DNA of 64,000 bases from Dictyostelium firmibasis (lineage: Eukaryota; Evosea; Eumycetozoa; Dictyosteliales; Dictyosteliaceae): contig CM069766.1 of assembly GCA_036169595.1 (NCBI GenBank), positions 1,959,501-2,023,500 on the forward strand, read 5' to 3'. Made by a program: the position numbers and the translations under genes. Positions 10,716 through 23,433 of the stretch are shown here, piece after piece. Every line of letters starts with the position of its first letter. Position 1 is the stretch's first letter. The notes under the pieces were generated by a model, which saw only the letters and a list, made by a program, of their open reading frames with translations, was not told the origin of the DNA and did not search any database.

Positions 10716-12171
10716 TTAATTATCTGCGTTAATTTTTTTTTCTTTATTTGGGGAGGTACCTTCCAATGGAGAAGGTGAAATTGGAGAACTTGAAGATGGT
10801 GTCGAAGGAGAGGCTACTGATGATGGTGATGATGGTTGTTGTTTTTTATCAGATGAAGAGGAAGAAGATAATGATTTATTTGGTGTTGAATTGTTGTTGT
10901 TGATGTTGTTAGAATCTTTACTTATATTATTATTACTATTGGTTGTACCTGTTGTGCCATTTGATTTCTCTTCTTTTAATTTTTGTTTTTCAATATATTT
11001 TGCTCTTTCTTTTTCTTCTTTTTTGGTTTCTTTCTCTTCTTTTTTCACTTGGTTCTTCCAAAGTTTTTCGTTGTTCACTCTCTTTAACTTTTCTTTTTCA
11101 ATGATGATATTGATTGCCTCTAAAACAACCTTGGCAACACTTGAGGAGTCACGAGATGTGCATTCCATATAGTTGAATGCTTTAATCTCTTTGGCTCTCT
11201 TTTGACCCTCTTTAAATGTAATGATATTATTTAATGTTTGATTATTACCTGTAATTGGTGGTGATGATGTTGTATTTGTAGGTGATCCTCCTGTTTGTTG
11301 ATCTCTCATATCTGTTTTTGTACCTACTAAAATAAATGGTGTTCCTGGTGAATTTGCTTTCAATTCTGGCAACCACTATAATTATATCATCATTTTTAAA
11401 AATTATTAGTATACTCTTCAATTCGATCGATTTGTATTCATAATTGTGCTTTTTTTTCTCTATTTACCTTATATTTAACATTATCAAATGAATCACGATT
11501 TACAACAGAGAAACAAAGTAAAAATACATCATATCTACAATTGGTATAACAAGTTGTTCTGATTTGTGCATAGTCATCTTGACCAGCTGTATCCCATAAA
11601 ATTACATTTACCAATTTACCGTCATCAACCTCTTCGATTGCTGAAAAGTTATCGAATACAGTTGGTGTATACTCTGTAATGAATGCTTGGGTGATATAAG
11701 ATAATAAGAGTGTTGTCTTTCCAACTGTTCCATCACCTACAACACCACATTTTATAACCTTTGTAATATTACCTATTTATTTAAAAAAAAATTGTTAATA
11801 AGTTTTTTTTTTTTAAAAAAAAAATAAAAATAAAGTAATAAAATAAAGAAAATAATAATAAAAATAAAAAAAAAGTTTATATTAATTTTATTATTATTAT
11901 TTATGTCACTTATATATGCACCGAACTAATGATTTTTGAGATAGAGGGGGAGAAAAGTGTGTATATTATTATTGTGTGTTTTTTTTTGGTGGGTGTCTAT
12001 TTTTTTATGCTACTATAAATATAAATATGTTTGTTTTTATTTACCTGGATCTCTTTTCTTTATTCTTTCAGCTGATTTATCTTCAATTGGTGCTGGTGGA
12101 GTTGGTTTTGGTGTTTCATGATTTTCACTTGAAGTGGTTGTTGTAGTTGTAGTTGTTGGTGGAGATGACAT
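10716..12171 (-). CDS. Rho/Rac-family small GTPase with long C-terminal extension
   Basis: Three exons on the reverse strand: 12171-12045, 11772-11468 and 11375-10716, giving 363 aa. A 42-aa Thr/Pro-rich front is followed by a Rho G domain: P-loop GDGTVGKT (55-62), effector loop [16 protein letters not shown] (103-107), [10 protein letters not shown], and ECTSRD in place of the ECSAL motif. The catalytic Gln is kept; the Ala of GDGAVGKT is Thr. From about residue 230 comes a charged coiled stretch ([21 protein letters not shown]), then a Ser/Asn/Pro-rich disordered tail. It ends KINADN, without the CAAX box needed for prenylation, so membrane recruitment must differ from that of ordinary Racs. 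It is one of the divergent dictyostelid Rac paralogues; which one cannot be said from the sequence alone. Confidence 0.88.
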
Positions 12172-12564
12172 TTTTTTTTTATTATTCTATCTATTTTGTT
12201 TTTATTTTTATTTTATTTTTTTACTAAATATATTTACAATGGAAAAATAAAATGAAAATAAAAAAGAAAAAAAAAGAAAATAAAATGTATATTAAATGCT
12301 TATAAAAATAGAGATATGAAAAAATTAAAAAAAAAAAAAAAAATTAAAAAAAAAAAAAAATTAAAAAAAAAAAAAATTAAAAAAAAATGAAAATAAAACC
12401 CAAAATTTTTTTGTGCATTGATTATAAGAATGGATGGATAACTTTTTTTCCTTCAAAAAAAAAAGATAGTGATTCCTTAAAATTTAAAATCTCTGCAAAT
12501 ATTCCAAAATTAGTTATTCTTATTTAAATAAAATATAAAACAAAAATAAATAAAAAAATATAAA

Positions 12565-12610
<46 letters not shown>

Positions 12611-12648
12611 AAATGAACAGATATTTTAATTATTATTGAATTTTATTT
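12172..12648. other. intergenic region upstream of Rho GTPase gene
   Basis: It separates two reverse-strand genes. A-rich runs (12330-12385; a ~50-nt A tract at 12559-12608) and nothing else recognised. It should hold the GTPase promoter and the leucyl-tRNA synthetase 3' end. Confidence 0.5.
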
Positions 12649-15600
12649 TTAAACAAATTGGAATTGTGGTTTACCTGGAATTGGTTGTATTTTTGATTGA
12701 GAAGCTGGAGGGATTTCATTGAAATCTTTAACATCGAAACTAGTTAATTCTAAAGTTTTACAAATATAATCGATATTATCATTGAGGGTGGCAGTTTCAT
12801 CAAAGGAGAGGGAAGTTTGCAAAGCTTCTTTACCAGTTTCCTTTACGTTTTGAATGGCAGAAGCAACGAAAGCCATGAGATTCTTTTTGTGTGGTTTCAT
12901 TTCTTCACGGCCTAATAATTCTTCGGCAATGGCATTGTTATCTTTGGTGAAAGATTTCAATTCGTCGTTGTAGATGGTTGCGAGATATTCCAAGACATCT
13001 TGTTGCCATTTTGGATAATTCTTGCTAACAATGATAACTGATTGATCAGGTGTTACTTTGGTACCAACTGGTTTACCCTTTGATTTTGCTTTTTGATAGA
13101 CTTGTAACTTCATTCTGAAATTGTAGATGGTGGATTGAATGTAGTTATTCTTTTTCAATGCTTCATAGTCGATTGGACCAGCTTTTGGCCAACCGGCATT
13201 TATAATATTACCTTTTCCGAGCATATTGAAAAGTTTTTGAGCGAAATGTGGAGCGATTGGGTAGATTACTGATGCTTGAACCTCAATGAATCTTAAAATG
13301 AGATCTTTGTGCATTTGATCTAATGTGGTTACTTTGTAGTGATCACGAGCATTTTGGAGATCAAAGAATACCAAATGAAGAGCATCACGGAAATTGGTTT
13401 TTTGGTAGGCCTTTGCAGACTCGACGATGATATTGTTGATTTCACTCTCAAAGATTGTGTCTTGAATACGATCTAATGGACCAGAACGGAATTTATCGAT
13501 TGATTCCAAAGACTCTTGAACCCATTGAATTTGAGTGTGGAGTTTTAATAATGAAGAGACGGCGGTTTGGTCTACGAAATTTGCATCTTCAATGGAATCA
13601 CCAGCATCGGCCAAAGCGATACGAGTACCATCAGCAGAGAATTTGGAGACGGAATCAACGAGTGTCAAGAAGTTACCGGTAGATTTTGACATTTTCTCAC
13701 CGTTTAAATTGACGAAGCCATTAGCACGAATACTCTTTGGTTGGAATTTCTCTTCAAACATTGCAGAGTGAGTGTAGAGGAAAAAGGTGAGATGGTTTTG
13801 AATGAGATCAGCACCTGATACTCTAATGTCGACTGGATACCAATAGGTGAACTCCTTCTTGAGGGCTTTGAGTGTTTCCTCTGGAACTTCACAATTCTCT
13901 GGATATGATTTACCCATTAAAACGTAGTCCCAACAAGCAGAGGTCATTTGTTTTGGGGTGATACCAGCTGAGCCTGGTTTTGAACCATTTATATCACCTT
14001 GTAACAAATGAGCTACTGTATAGAAAGCCATATAGATGGTAGAATCAGAGAGAGATTCAATTAAGAATTTTTCATCCCATGGTAAACGAGTACCAAGACC
14101 AAAGCTACGACTGCAAGCCCATTGATTCATCCAACCCAAAGCGATCTCAAATTTCTTTTTGGTCTCGGCAGAGTAGAATTCCATTGATTCTAATTGTTTG
14201 ATGGTTTGATTCTTCCATTCGATATCATCTTCACCATAGTTAATATACCATTGATCAGAAAGAGAGACGACACATTCGTCACCTGAACGTGAAACAACCT
14301 TTGAAGCTGGTTCACTATATTCGACAGCTTGACCTGCAGCGATCATCTCATCTTTGATGATCTTCTTAACATCGGATACCTTACGACCAGCGTATGGGCC
14401 AACACTCATAACACCATCATTGAAACCCTTTTGATAGCAAAGATCTTTGGCTTGATCAAGTAATGCTCTATCGTTTTGTGATTTAATATTTAAATCTTTG
14501 TAGGCACGAACTGCACTCTCGTTGGAGTAGCCTGGGATATCGATGATTGGAACAACTTCGAATGGTAATACCCATTCATCTTTGATGCCAAATTTAGCAC
14601 GAAGTGGTGCTTTTGCCTTTAAATCTTGGAGTGAGGCATAATCGTCTGGTGAATCAGATGGAACAGAGGTGACGACACCGGTACCTTTGTTCTCATCAAT
14701 GGTTAACATTGGTAAGACATAAACGATTGGATTGATTGCTAATGGTGCTTTTAAGGCAGCACCTAAGATATCGGAACCGTTGAATTTGGCAAGACATTTA
14801 TATTCGCCTTTACCAGTGGTTAATTGTTGGTAGGACATATTACGAGCAGCTCTTTCAGTGCAAACGAATACATCACCATTGCCCATTTCAAAGGCACCAT
14901 ATTTACCCTCTGGAAGGATCCAACAATTGGTTTGACCATACATAGTCTCTGGACGTAATGTACCTGGTACCAAGTAGATCTTTTTACCTTGTGAATGAAT
15001 CTCTTGGAGACAGGATGGGATTGGTTCAACAACCTCTAATTTAATGAGTGTATAATTTTGTGGACCTACACCTTCACCTTGTGCTCTCTCATGATCGGCA
15101 CATTGTTGGTCATCAATGGTAGACCAGATAGAATAACGTTTACCATACTTAACCTTACCTAATGATTTGAGTGATTCAAATTGCCAACGAACAAAAGAAT
15201 CATAATAACCATTGACATCGGTGGTAATGAATGAACGACGCCAATCAACACCAACACCTAATAATTTAAGATCATCCTCACAATGTGGTGGGAAATAATT
15301 TAACCAATAGGCTGAATCTGCGAACTTTGGAATCTCCTCATCTGAAATACCTAAACTTTGCATAATCTTCCATTGATATGCTGCACCTCCTGATTTTGCT
15401 ACTGCTTTTGTTTTCTTTGATTTAAATGAAAGTGGATCTTCTTTTGCTGCTGTTGGAGCTGGTGTTACTTCAACTGGTTTTTCTTTTTTTTTATTTTTAT
15501 TTTTATTTTATTTTTCATGAATATATTAAATATTAAAATTGTATAATTGAGATGGTCATCATATATTTATTGATTTTTTTTTTAAGAAAATTGAGAAATA

Positions 15601-16202
15601 TATCATAAAGTATTAGTATTAATATTAATATAATTTTATATAAAGTATAAATATAAATTAATTTTCATGAGTTACCTTCAACAACAGGGAAAACTGGTGG
15701 ACAACCAAATTGTTGGATTTCTTTCTTTAATTTATCAGCACATGCTTTAATTGGCATACCTGTACAATGGAATGCAAATGGGAATAAAACTCTTTTACCC
15801 ATTAATCTTTGGAATTGACACATAAACTCTGCTTTGGTGATGGTGAATACATGGCCAACATGTAATCTACCATTCATATATGGATATGGGAATGTTGCTA
15901 AATATTTTGGATGTTCAGCATCTGGTGCATCTAATGCATCAATCTCAAATTGTTTATCATTTCCCCATTTTTCTTGAACTTCTTTTTCATAACCTCTAAC
16001 AAAATCTAATTTTGCTGTAGACTAAAAGTAAATGTAAACCAATGGTTAATAAAAAAATATGAAGGTGTGTTTTTTTTAAGATTTTTTTTTATTTTTTTTA
16101 TTTTTTTTAAGATTTTTTTTATTTTTTTTTTTCGTTTTGTTAAACATATAAATAAATTTTTATTTGTATTTTTATTATATATTAAATTGGATATTTTACC
16201 AT
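12649..16202 (-). CDS. leuS: leucyl-tRNA synthetase, cytosolic
   Basis: Attaches leucine to tRNA-Leu for cytosolic translation. Three exons on the reverse strand: ATG alone (16202-16200), 16021-15676 and 15482-12649. Spliced length 3183 nt gives 1060 aa with every junction in phase. The first intron follows the start codon directly (ATG then GTAAAA). Class I signatures: HVGH (55-58, in [12 protein letters not shown]) and KMSKS (713-717). The CP1 editing domain is recognisable by [14 protein letters not shown] and [19 protein letters not shown] (T-rich and D-containing editing motifs). Sequence follows the eukaryotic/archaeal LeuRS closely, e.g. [14 protein letters not shown] and [21 protein letters not shown]-like segments. 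At 1060 aa it is about 110 aa shorter than the human cytosolic enzyme, mostly in the C-terminal tRNA-binding extension. Confidence 0.95.
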
Positions 16203-16750
16203 TTTATTTTATAATATTATTTTAATGAAAATAAAATTAAAATAATTATTTATAAATAAAAAAAAAAAAATTAAAAATTTTAAAAAAATAAAAAAGTGAA
16301 TCGTTCCGCTATTTTTCAAAAAAAAAAAATTTATAAAAAAAAAAAAAATTAAAATAAAAAAGAACTTCCTTTTTTTTTTCTTAAAATATTATAAAAATTA
16401 AATTTGTATTGAAATAATTGTAACTAAAACAAAATTTTAACCAAATCCATATAATTATTTTAAAAAATTTTGATTTTAAATAAAAAAAAAAAATAGAAAT
16501 ATAAAAAAATATGAGTTTTTACCTAAAAAAATTTTTGGCACACAAATTGAGCAATTTCCCTCTCAAAATTTAATTTTTTTAAATTAAAATTTTAATTTTT
16601 TTTTTTTTTTTTTTTTTTTTCTTTTATTTGTTTATTTATTTGTGTTAGTAAACGAACTTATTTAGATTTAAAAAATTTTTTTTTATTTTTTTTTTTTTGT
16701 TAGTTTTATTGATTTTTAAGGGTGAAAATAAAAAAATTAGGGGATCGAAA
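16203..16750. promoter_or_regulatory. divergent promoter region
   Basis: Lies between the leucyl-tRNA synthetase (-) and phosphatase (+) starts. AT-rich with T runs; no specific element recognised. Confidence 0.45.
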
Positions 16751-17239
16751 ATGGATAATTTTGACGGTGACTATTGGAAGGTTACAAACGATAAAAGGCC
16801 TCGAATAAACACCAATAAATTTCTTTCTGATCTCATTGTCCATGAAAAGGTTCTAAAAACCAATGATTCATCTAAACCCTCAACAAAAATAAAGGTGGAA
16901 AATGAGGCAGATGACACCAATTTTACCAACAACAATCTAACTAATGATGAAAATTATTACTATTCAAACGGCATTAGCTCTGAGAATAACAATCACAATA
17001 GCAATAAAAATAAAAATAATAGAAATAACAACATAAATACTAATACTGATAATAAAAATGATAACAAAGACATTATTGGAGCAGAGATTAAAATCGAGCC
17101 AAATGGTTCCAATATTTCATCAAATCATTACAGTAATAGAAATAATCAAATTAGTGAAGCCCATGTAAAACAAGAAAGTGTTAATGGGTTTAATAATAAC
17201 AATAATATTATTAATAATAATAATAACAATAGTAATAAC

Positions 17240-17315
<76 letters not shown>

Positions 17316-18829
17316 GTTTATTAAAAAGTAAAAATTTTGATGATAAAGATAAGGAAAATAGTAATATTGATCCAAATATTTTAAACAATTTACAAAATAC
17401 TCGTCAACCACCCCAACTCATACCATTTCAATCAAAACTAGTTCGCCAACTACCATCACAACCACTACAACCACACCAAAACACAAATACTATAGACAAT
17501 AATATAAATAATCGACCAATTAATAATGAATTGGTACCATACAATTCACAAGATATAAAAAAACAACCACTAAAGAAAAAATCAAGATTGGAATCAACGT
17601 TGGACGGAATTTATTGGTATTTTGATCCAACCAAACCAAGAACTAGACAACCTCCAATTAAAATCGAACAACCACAAGAAAAACAAACAAACAAACCAAC
17701 AAACACCACCACGACTACTACAACTACAACTACAACCACAACCACAAGTAATAGTGATACAGAGACAAAAATTAAAAAGGAGAAAAAAGAGCAAACAAAA
17801 GTTAAAAAGGAGAATAAAGAAGAAAAGAAACCATCATTATTTGAAACAATTAGAAATAGTATAAGTAGTAAATTTGAAAAGAAAAAGCCATCTAAAGAAA
17901 CGATCAAAAATCAACTAGTTTCATCTTCATCTTCGATTCCAATGACAATGACAACAACATCAACAACAAACAATAAAAATGAAAGAGTAAAAGTATCATT
18001 TGTTTTATCACCATCTAAACAAGATAAAGAGATAAGATATGAATTTGTATTACTAAAAGAGAAATTACCAAAGTTAAACTTTAACATTAAAGGAGAGGAA
18101 GAAGGAAAAGATGGGAACAATCAAATTGGTAATATTAATGAAGATGAGGAAAATGAATTACCATTGACTCAAGACAAAGATGATGACGATGATGATGGCG
18201 ATGGTGATATTGAAGATTATGAAAATAGTGAAAGAATTTTACACAGAACCAGATCGTTAGTGGGTATTAAAAGTGATGATTTTGGAAATCATCAACATTA
18301 CTTTGACTATGCGAAAAATGAAGGATTTAAAGTATTTGAAAAATTCGATTCAAGTGTAAACATATTTGTAGGTGGTAAGAATTGTCTAAATAATTTGGAA
18401 TGGCTAGAAAAGGAGAACATCAATTCAATCTTAAATGCGACCATCGAGGTCTCTTTACCAAAATCTTTGGGACATTTAAAGTTCTTTCGTGTCTCTGTTT
18501 CAGATTCAATTGATCAACCGATTAATCGTTATTTTAACGAAGCAATTAAATTCATTCAAGAATCATTAATTAATTCACCAACATCTTCAATATTAATACA
18601 TTGTAAGGAGGGTAGATCGAGATCAACTACACTAGCTGTGGCTTTTGGTATGAAAGCTTTGAAATTATCCTTAAAGGATTCCTATGAATATGTTAAAAAC
18701 TCTTCACCACGTATAAACATTAATGCAGGTTTTCAATTTCAGTTAATGGAATATGAAAAATCTTTATATGGTTTTAACTCTTTTGATTTCTTAGGTAGTC
18801 GTAAAAGAGCTCTATCCTCTTCGAGATAA
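16751..18829 (+). CDS. dual-specificity protein phosphatase with long disordered N-terminus
   Basis: Single exon, 692 aa from ATG 16751 (GAAAATGGAT); the frame is open upstream without an ATG. Residues 1-500 are low complexity: repeated KVENEAD/KIEPNG/KQES/KIEQPQ-type acidic-basic motifs, a long Asn run (17228-17316), Thr run, Lys/Glu stretch and a DDDDDDGDGD acidic patch. The C-terminal ~150 residues form a compact DUSP domain: NIFVGGKNCLNN at its start, the general-acid region VSVSDSIDQPI, then the catalytic HCKEGRSRS signature (Cys618, Arg624), and the AFGMKALKLSLKDSYEYVK and NAGFQFQL helices. It should remove phosphate from Ser/Thr/Tyr. The short I/VKxE-like motifs in the front could be sumoylation sites (inference). 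Substrate unknown. Confidence 0.9.
17228..17316. repeat. (AAT)n repeat coding for Asn run
   Basis: Nearly pure AAT/AAC trinucleotides inside the phosphatase gene. Confidence 0.9.
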
Positions 18830-19288
18830 AATAAATTAAAAATTTAACAAAAATATTTATAAAAAATAAAAAATAAAAAATAAAAAACCATACCATCTTT
18901 TGGTCACTCACTCTCCATTGTTATTATAAACTCATATAAAAAAACAATAAAAAAAATGGTAGTAAAGTGAATGTGTAAAATCTGTAGCAATATTTGACAC
19001 ACCATCCAAAAATACTTGAGACACTTTCTCAAAGGGATTGATTTTTTTTTTTTTTTTATGACACTTGTTTTTTGTCATTTTTAAATTTTTTTTTTAAACA
19101 CTATGAATTCCTAAATAAGCAAACGAATCGCGAGATATTTTTTTAATTTTAATTTTAATTTTTTTAATTTTTTTATTTTTTTAATTTTTTTTAATTTTTT
19201 TTAATTTTTCTTTTTTTTTTTTTTATTTTTTTTATGAATTGACAACCAAAAATATATTTTAATATTTTTTGAAATTATTTAATATAGA
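18830..19288. promoter_or_regulatory. intergenic region upstream of the TMEM53-like gene
   Basis: A non-repetitive segment (18890-19040) is followed by T-rich runs up to the ATG. No element recognised. Confidence 0.4.
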
Positions 19289-19613
19289 ATGTCAAATAAA
19301 CAACCAATAACCAAACACATTGAATTTAAATATGAAATTACTCCATCGATAGATCCAAAGATTCAAAACAATTTTTTAACATATGTTGGAGCAGATGAAG
19401 GCTCTGCAAATCCAAATCTATCATTGATAAAGAAAGCAGCAGATGACGATATGGAATCCAGACCACTATCAATTGTACTAGGTTGGATGGGCTCAACTCA
19501 AAAATTATTAATAAAATATATAAATCTATGGACTTCAAGAGGTTTTAATACTTTTTCATATAGAGCTGATTATTTTGAAACGTATGTGCATTGCATTGTA
19601 TATTATTATTTTA

Positions 19614-19653
<40 letters not shown>

Positions 19654-20428
19654 CTTATTAATTAAAATATTTATATTTTTACCTATATATTATAATATTA
19701 GTTTATCGATATTTGGGTTAAGATCAAAAGCATATGAAATGTTAAAACAAATTTCAAATTATTTAAAGGAGAGACCTAATTGTGATACTATTATATTTCA
19801 TATATTTTCTAATGGTGGTGGATTTTTATATTGGGCACTCATTGAATTCATTTTAGCAAATGATGAATATAAATATATTCATCCAATGATTAAAGGTGTA
19901 GTAATGGATAGTTTACCAACTTTTACAAATACTCAACTCCTCACTGGATTTTGGTCATTAGCGAAGCCAATGGGTGGTTCAATAGCTACATATGCAATTT
20001 TACCATTAACTGCTCCAATTTGGATGCCATTTTTTGTATTATATAGAAAATATTTAACTCTCCCAAAAGTATGTAATTACTAGAAAAAAGAAAAGAAAAA
20101 AAAAAAATTCAATTTTGAGTTTATTATTTAGTCAATTTAATTTATGTAACTAACCTTTTATTTTATTTTTTATTAGAATCAATTTGTTCATACAGTTTTA
20201 TATTCAACTGATGATAAATTAATACCTGGATCTCAAGTAGAAGCATTTTTAAAAAGATTAAATCAAAATATTAGAAAGGATTTAATTCATGTTCAAAAAT
20301 GGGAAAAATCAGAACATGTATGTCATTTGAAATTGCATACTAAAGATTATATAAACAATATAAATATCTTTTTAAAATCAATTAAAGCTGAAGAGATTAG
20401 AAAAACTTTACCACAATCAAAATTATAA
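19289..20428 (+). CDS. TMEM53/DUF829-type alpha/beta hydrolase
   Basis: Three exons, 19289-19581, 19702-20068 and 20177-20428, with GTATGT donors; 303 aa. The N-terminal part has LSIVLGWMGSTQKLLIKYINLWTSRGFNTFSYRAD, the oxyanion strand and following helix of the family. The nucleophile elbow is FHIFSNGGGF (Ser134), corresponding to HxFSNGG in TMEM53. A membrane-like hydrophobic segment (IATYAILPLTAPIWMPFFVLY) follows. The last exon supplies the likely acid (LYSTDDKLIP) and His (SEHVCHLKLH). Human TMEM53 is a nuclear-envelope membrane protein; whether this one hydrolyses anything is not known. The last ~37 bp of the coding sequence are repeated just downstream (20499-20539). Confidence 0.85.
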
Positions 20429-20498
20429 TAAAAAAAAAACACCATTGTAATAATAATTTATGAAATAAAGAATAAAATCATTTTTAACTAACTTCTCA

Positions 20499-20539
20499 AA
20501 AGAGATTAGAAAAACTTTACCACAAACAAAATTATAATC
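20499..20539 (+). repeat. partial duplicate of the preceding gene's last codons
   Basis: AAGAGATTAGAAAAACTTTA and the bases after it repeat 20392-20430 with one base change (CAATCA to CAAACA), about 107 bp downstream. Confidence 0.85.
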
Positions 20540-20569
20540 AATAAAAAAAGAAAAAAAAAAGACATTATA

Positions 20570-20746
20570 ACATTATCATCATCAGTTTCAGGCTTTGATA
20601 GATCATTCCTGAAGAATTATATTCATCATTACCAATTATTGAGTATACACCCAAATAATGAATACATCAATCTAAAACTCAAAGATTCTGGTGGTAATGT
20701 CTGTTGTTTTTTTGAGGTGGCAAGCTCAACTTGTCCTTGGTTATAA
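20570..20746 (+). pseudogene. orphan coding fragment (about 58 codons)
   Basis: An open stretch without its own ATG reads TLSSSVSGFDRSFLKNYI...DSGGNVCCFFEVASSTCPWL and then stops. Its composition is coding-like compared with the surrounding AT-rich DNA. Parent gene not recognised; it may be the remains of a duplicated 3' exon. Confidence 0.4.
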
Positions 20747-21524
20747 ATAAAATATAAATAAATAACTAAATAATAATTTTATTTAAATTTTTAAACAGTT
20801 AACTTTTTTTAATTTTCAAAAAATAAATCCATATCTTTATAGTGCAATTGAAGAAAAGGATCTATACATGATAGGAAATAAAAATATATAAATTAGGATA
20901 AATCAAAAAAAAAAAAAAATCCCTTTTTTTACCATTTTTATATTTTCAAATAATTGAATTCAATTAAAATAAATAATTTTTTTTTTTAAGAAATTTTTCC
21001 TTAAAAAGTAAAAATTCCTTTTTACAAATTAATTTGTAATTTTTCTGTTTTTAAAAAAATTCAGTATAAAAAGGACTTTTTTTTTTTAAAAAAAGATCCA
21101 TTAATCAAATTAAAAAAAAACAATAAAATAAAGGTTATTAAAAAAATAAAAAATAATGAAATAAAGGTAAAAAAAAATAATGAAAAAAAAAAATAATGAA
21201 AGAAAAAAAAATAATAAAAAAAAAAAAAAATACAAATAACTAATTTTAAGTAAAAAAAAATCAGAAGAATGTTATTCATACTTTAAAAAAAAAAATGTAG
21301 AATGTTTATAGATCCATACTAATCTTATGTTAGAGAAAGGAAAGATTTATCTATGCACTATAACATTAAGAAGTAATGCCTTTATATTAATTCTACATTT
21401 TTAAAAACAATAAAAGAAAATCAAAGAAAGGTTACAAAAGGAAACCTAAAAAATCAATTTATACCAAGGTAGTGTCTTATAAAGGAAAGATTATTCTATG
21501 CACTATGTCCATACCCAAAGTAGT
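20747..21524. other. gene-poor region with imperfect direct repeat
   Basis: No credible gene. A 26-bp unit (AAAGGAAAGATT..CTATGCACTAT) occurs at 21336-21361 and 21481-21506 with two differences, each followed by a related AAGTAGTAATG-like stretch. Confidence 0.6.
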
Positions 21525-21920
21525 AATGATTTATCATTATTTTAAAAAAAAATCATATCATATAAAATTTTAAACAAATTATTTAAAAATAAAATTAATA
21601 ATATAAAAATAAAACCTAATTAAAAAGTAATGAATAAATGAATTTAACTTTTTAATTTTTTTATTTTTTAAATCTTTTCATACCAAATTTTGTTTGTAAA
21701 AGAGGTTTAGCAGTGGTTATTATTTTACTGGTTGATGGAAATTTTCTCTTAAAATCTTTTTTTTATATTTTAACTTACCCAATCTAAATATTCCTTTTGG
21801 TTATCAAAAAGATCATCACTTGATAAAACCAATCTCCAAATAGTGTTGAAGGGTTTCAAATTTTTTATATTCAATCAATTTCTTAATATAGTAAATGATG
21901 TTGGTGTTGATGTTGGAAAA
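21525..21920 (-). pseudogene. truncated inverted copy of the 3' end of the 1257-aa gene
   Basis: The reverse strand from 21920 down matches 4690-4978 of the 1257-aa gene (AAATTGATTGAATATAAA, GAAACCCTTCAA, AACCACTGCTRAACCTCTTT). It continues through the 3' flank (AGTTAAATTCATTT, AATAATGATAAATCATT), matching to about 5130. It has lost an internal segment around the codons for KKHENFQ and carries several frame changes, so it is not coding. Because the match runs into untranscribed-looking flank, this is a genomic segment duplication and not an mRNA-derived copy. Confidence 0.85.
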
Positions 21921-22365
21921 AAACAAAAAATGTAAAAAAAAAATAAAATTTAAGAAAAAATAAAATTTGTATTCAGAAAAAAAATTAAATAAAAATTATA
22001 TAAAAAAATAATAAAAAGAAATAACCAATACTTAAATAATTCTTGTATTTTGTCAAAATTTTAGTTTTGGTAACAATAATCTTGTAAGAACAAAATTTCT
22101 GCGTAATTGTATAAAAAATATCTAGGTAGTTTTTTCTGTTTTTGATTGCACCAATTATTTTTATTTTTTTTGTTTTTGAAAAACTCAACTGTTAATCCAG
22201 GATATTTTCCTTTGCAACAGTAAATAACGGTTTGGTTGGGTGGAAAAAAAAAAATTAAATGTAAATCAATAAAACAAATAGTTTTGCAGTTTTTGTGAAA
22301 AAAAAAAGAAAGAAAATAAAAAAAACAAATATACAAAAAAAAAAAATCATTTTGGATACTTTGTA

Positions 22366-22410
<45 letters not shown>

Positions 22411-22447
22411 TTTGGATCTTTTTTTTCAAAACAAAACGAACCACACA

Positions 22448-22495
<48 letters not shown>

Positions 22496-22940
22496 GCCAT
22501 ACACGAAAAGTGTAACGAGTAAAAAAATATATATAAAATAAGTTTATTCAAATAAAACCCAGTTCCCACATATGATGTTATTTTTATTTTTTTTTTTTTT
22601 TTTTTTTTCTTAACTATTTTTTTTGACGAATTATTCAATATTAAATGCAGCAAATTAAAAAAAATAAAAAAAAAAAAAAAAAAAAAATAGAAAATAAAAA
22701 AAAAATAAAAATTTAAATATTATAAACTATGACCAATCAAGTACTTTAAAAATTATTCTTTTAAAAAAAAAAATGTTTTTTTTTTTTTTTTTTTTTTCAA
22801 ATCAAAAAAAGTATTTTGTAAATTAATACTCCCAATACCACCATTATGTACCCTTTTTTTTTTTTTTTTTTTTTTCAAATATTTCATGTGCAAAAAAAAA
22901 GATTTTTTATTTTAATTTTTAATTTTTGAAAAAACACTCC

Positions 22941-22989
<49 letters not shown>

Positions 22990-23399
22990 TTGAGAGGGGG
23001 TTTGGAATAAATTATTATAATTCGATAATTTTTATATTCAATGACATATCCGTAATACACAGAGCAATGGGAACTTTTTTTTTTTTTTTTTTTTTTTTTA
23101 AAATTTAAAAAACCATTTCCAGTCTCTAGAGTCCGCAGTATTTGGAATTTGTATTTTAAATATAAAACTGACACCGAACTATTATTTTTTATCTTTTATT
23201 TATTATTTATTTTTTTTTTAAATAATTTTTTTTTGTGCACATCGTCATAGTTATCAAAAAAGTTGCAAAAATACAAAATTTCAAATCATCTTTGTTTTTT
23301 CACACTTTCTACTTGGTTATTTTTTAATTTTTCGTGTTGTGTGTCTTTTCATAAAAAAATCACGATCAACTCGCCAAACTTTGAAGAAAAACTATTAAA

Positions 23400-23433
<34 letters not shown>

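Noticed and set aside
16697-16750. Upstream extension of the phosphatase gene
   Set aside because: No ATG in the extension; GAAAATGGAT at 16751 fits the usual A-rich start context.
22061-22336. Reverse-strand ORF containing NQTVIYCCKGKYPGLTVEFF
   Set aside because: A short coding-like island flanked by homopolymer-derived residues; no start context, introns or family resemblance.
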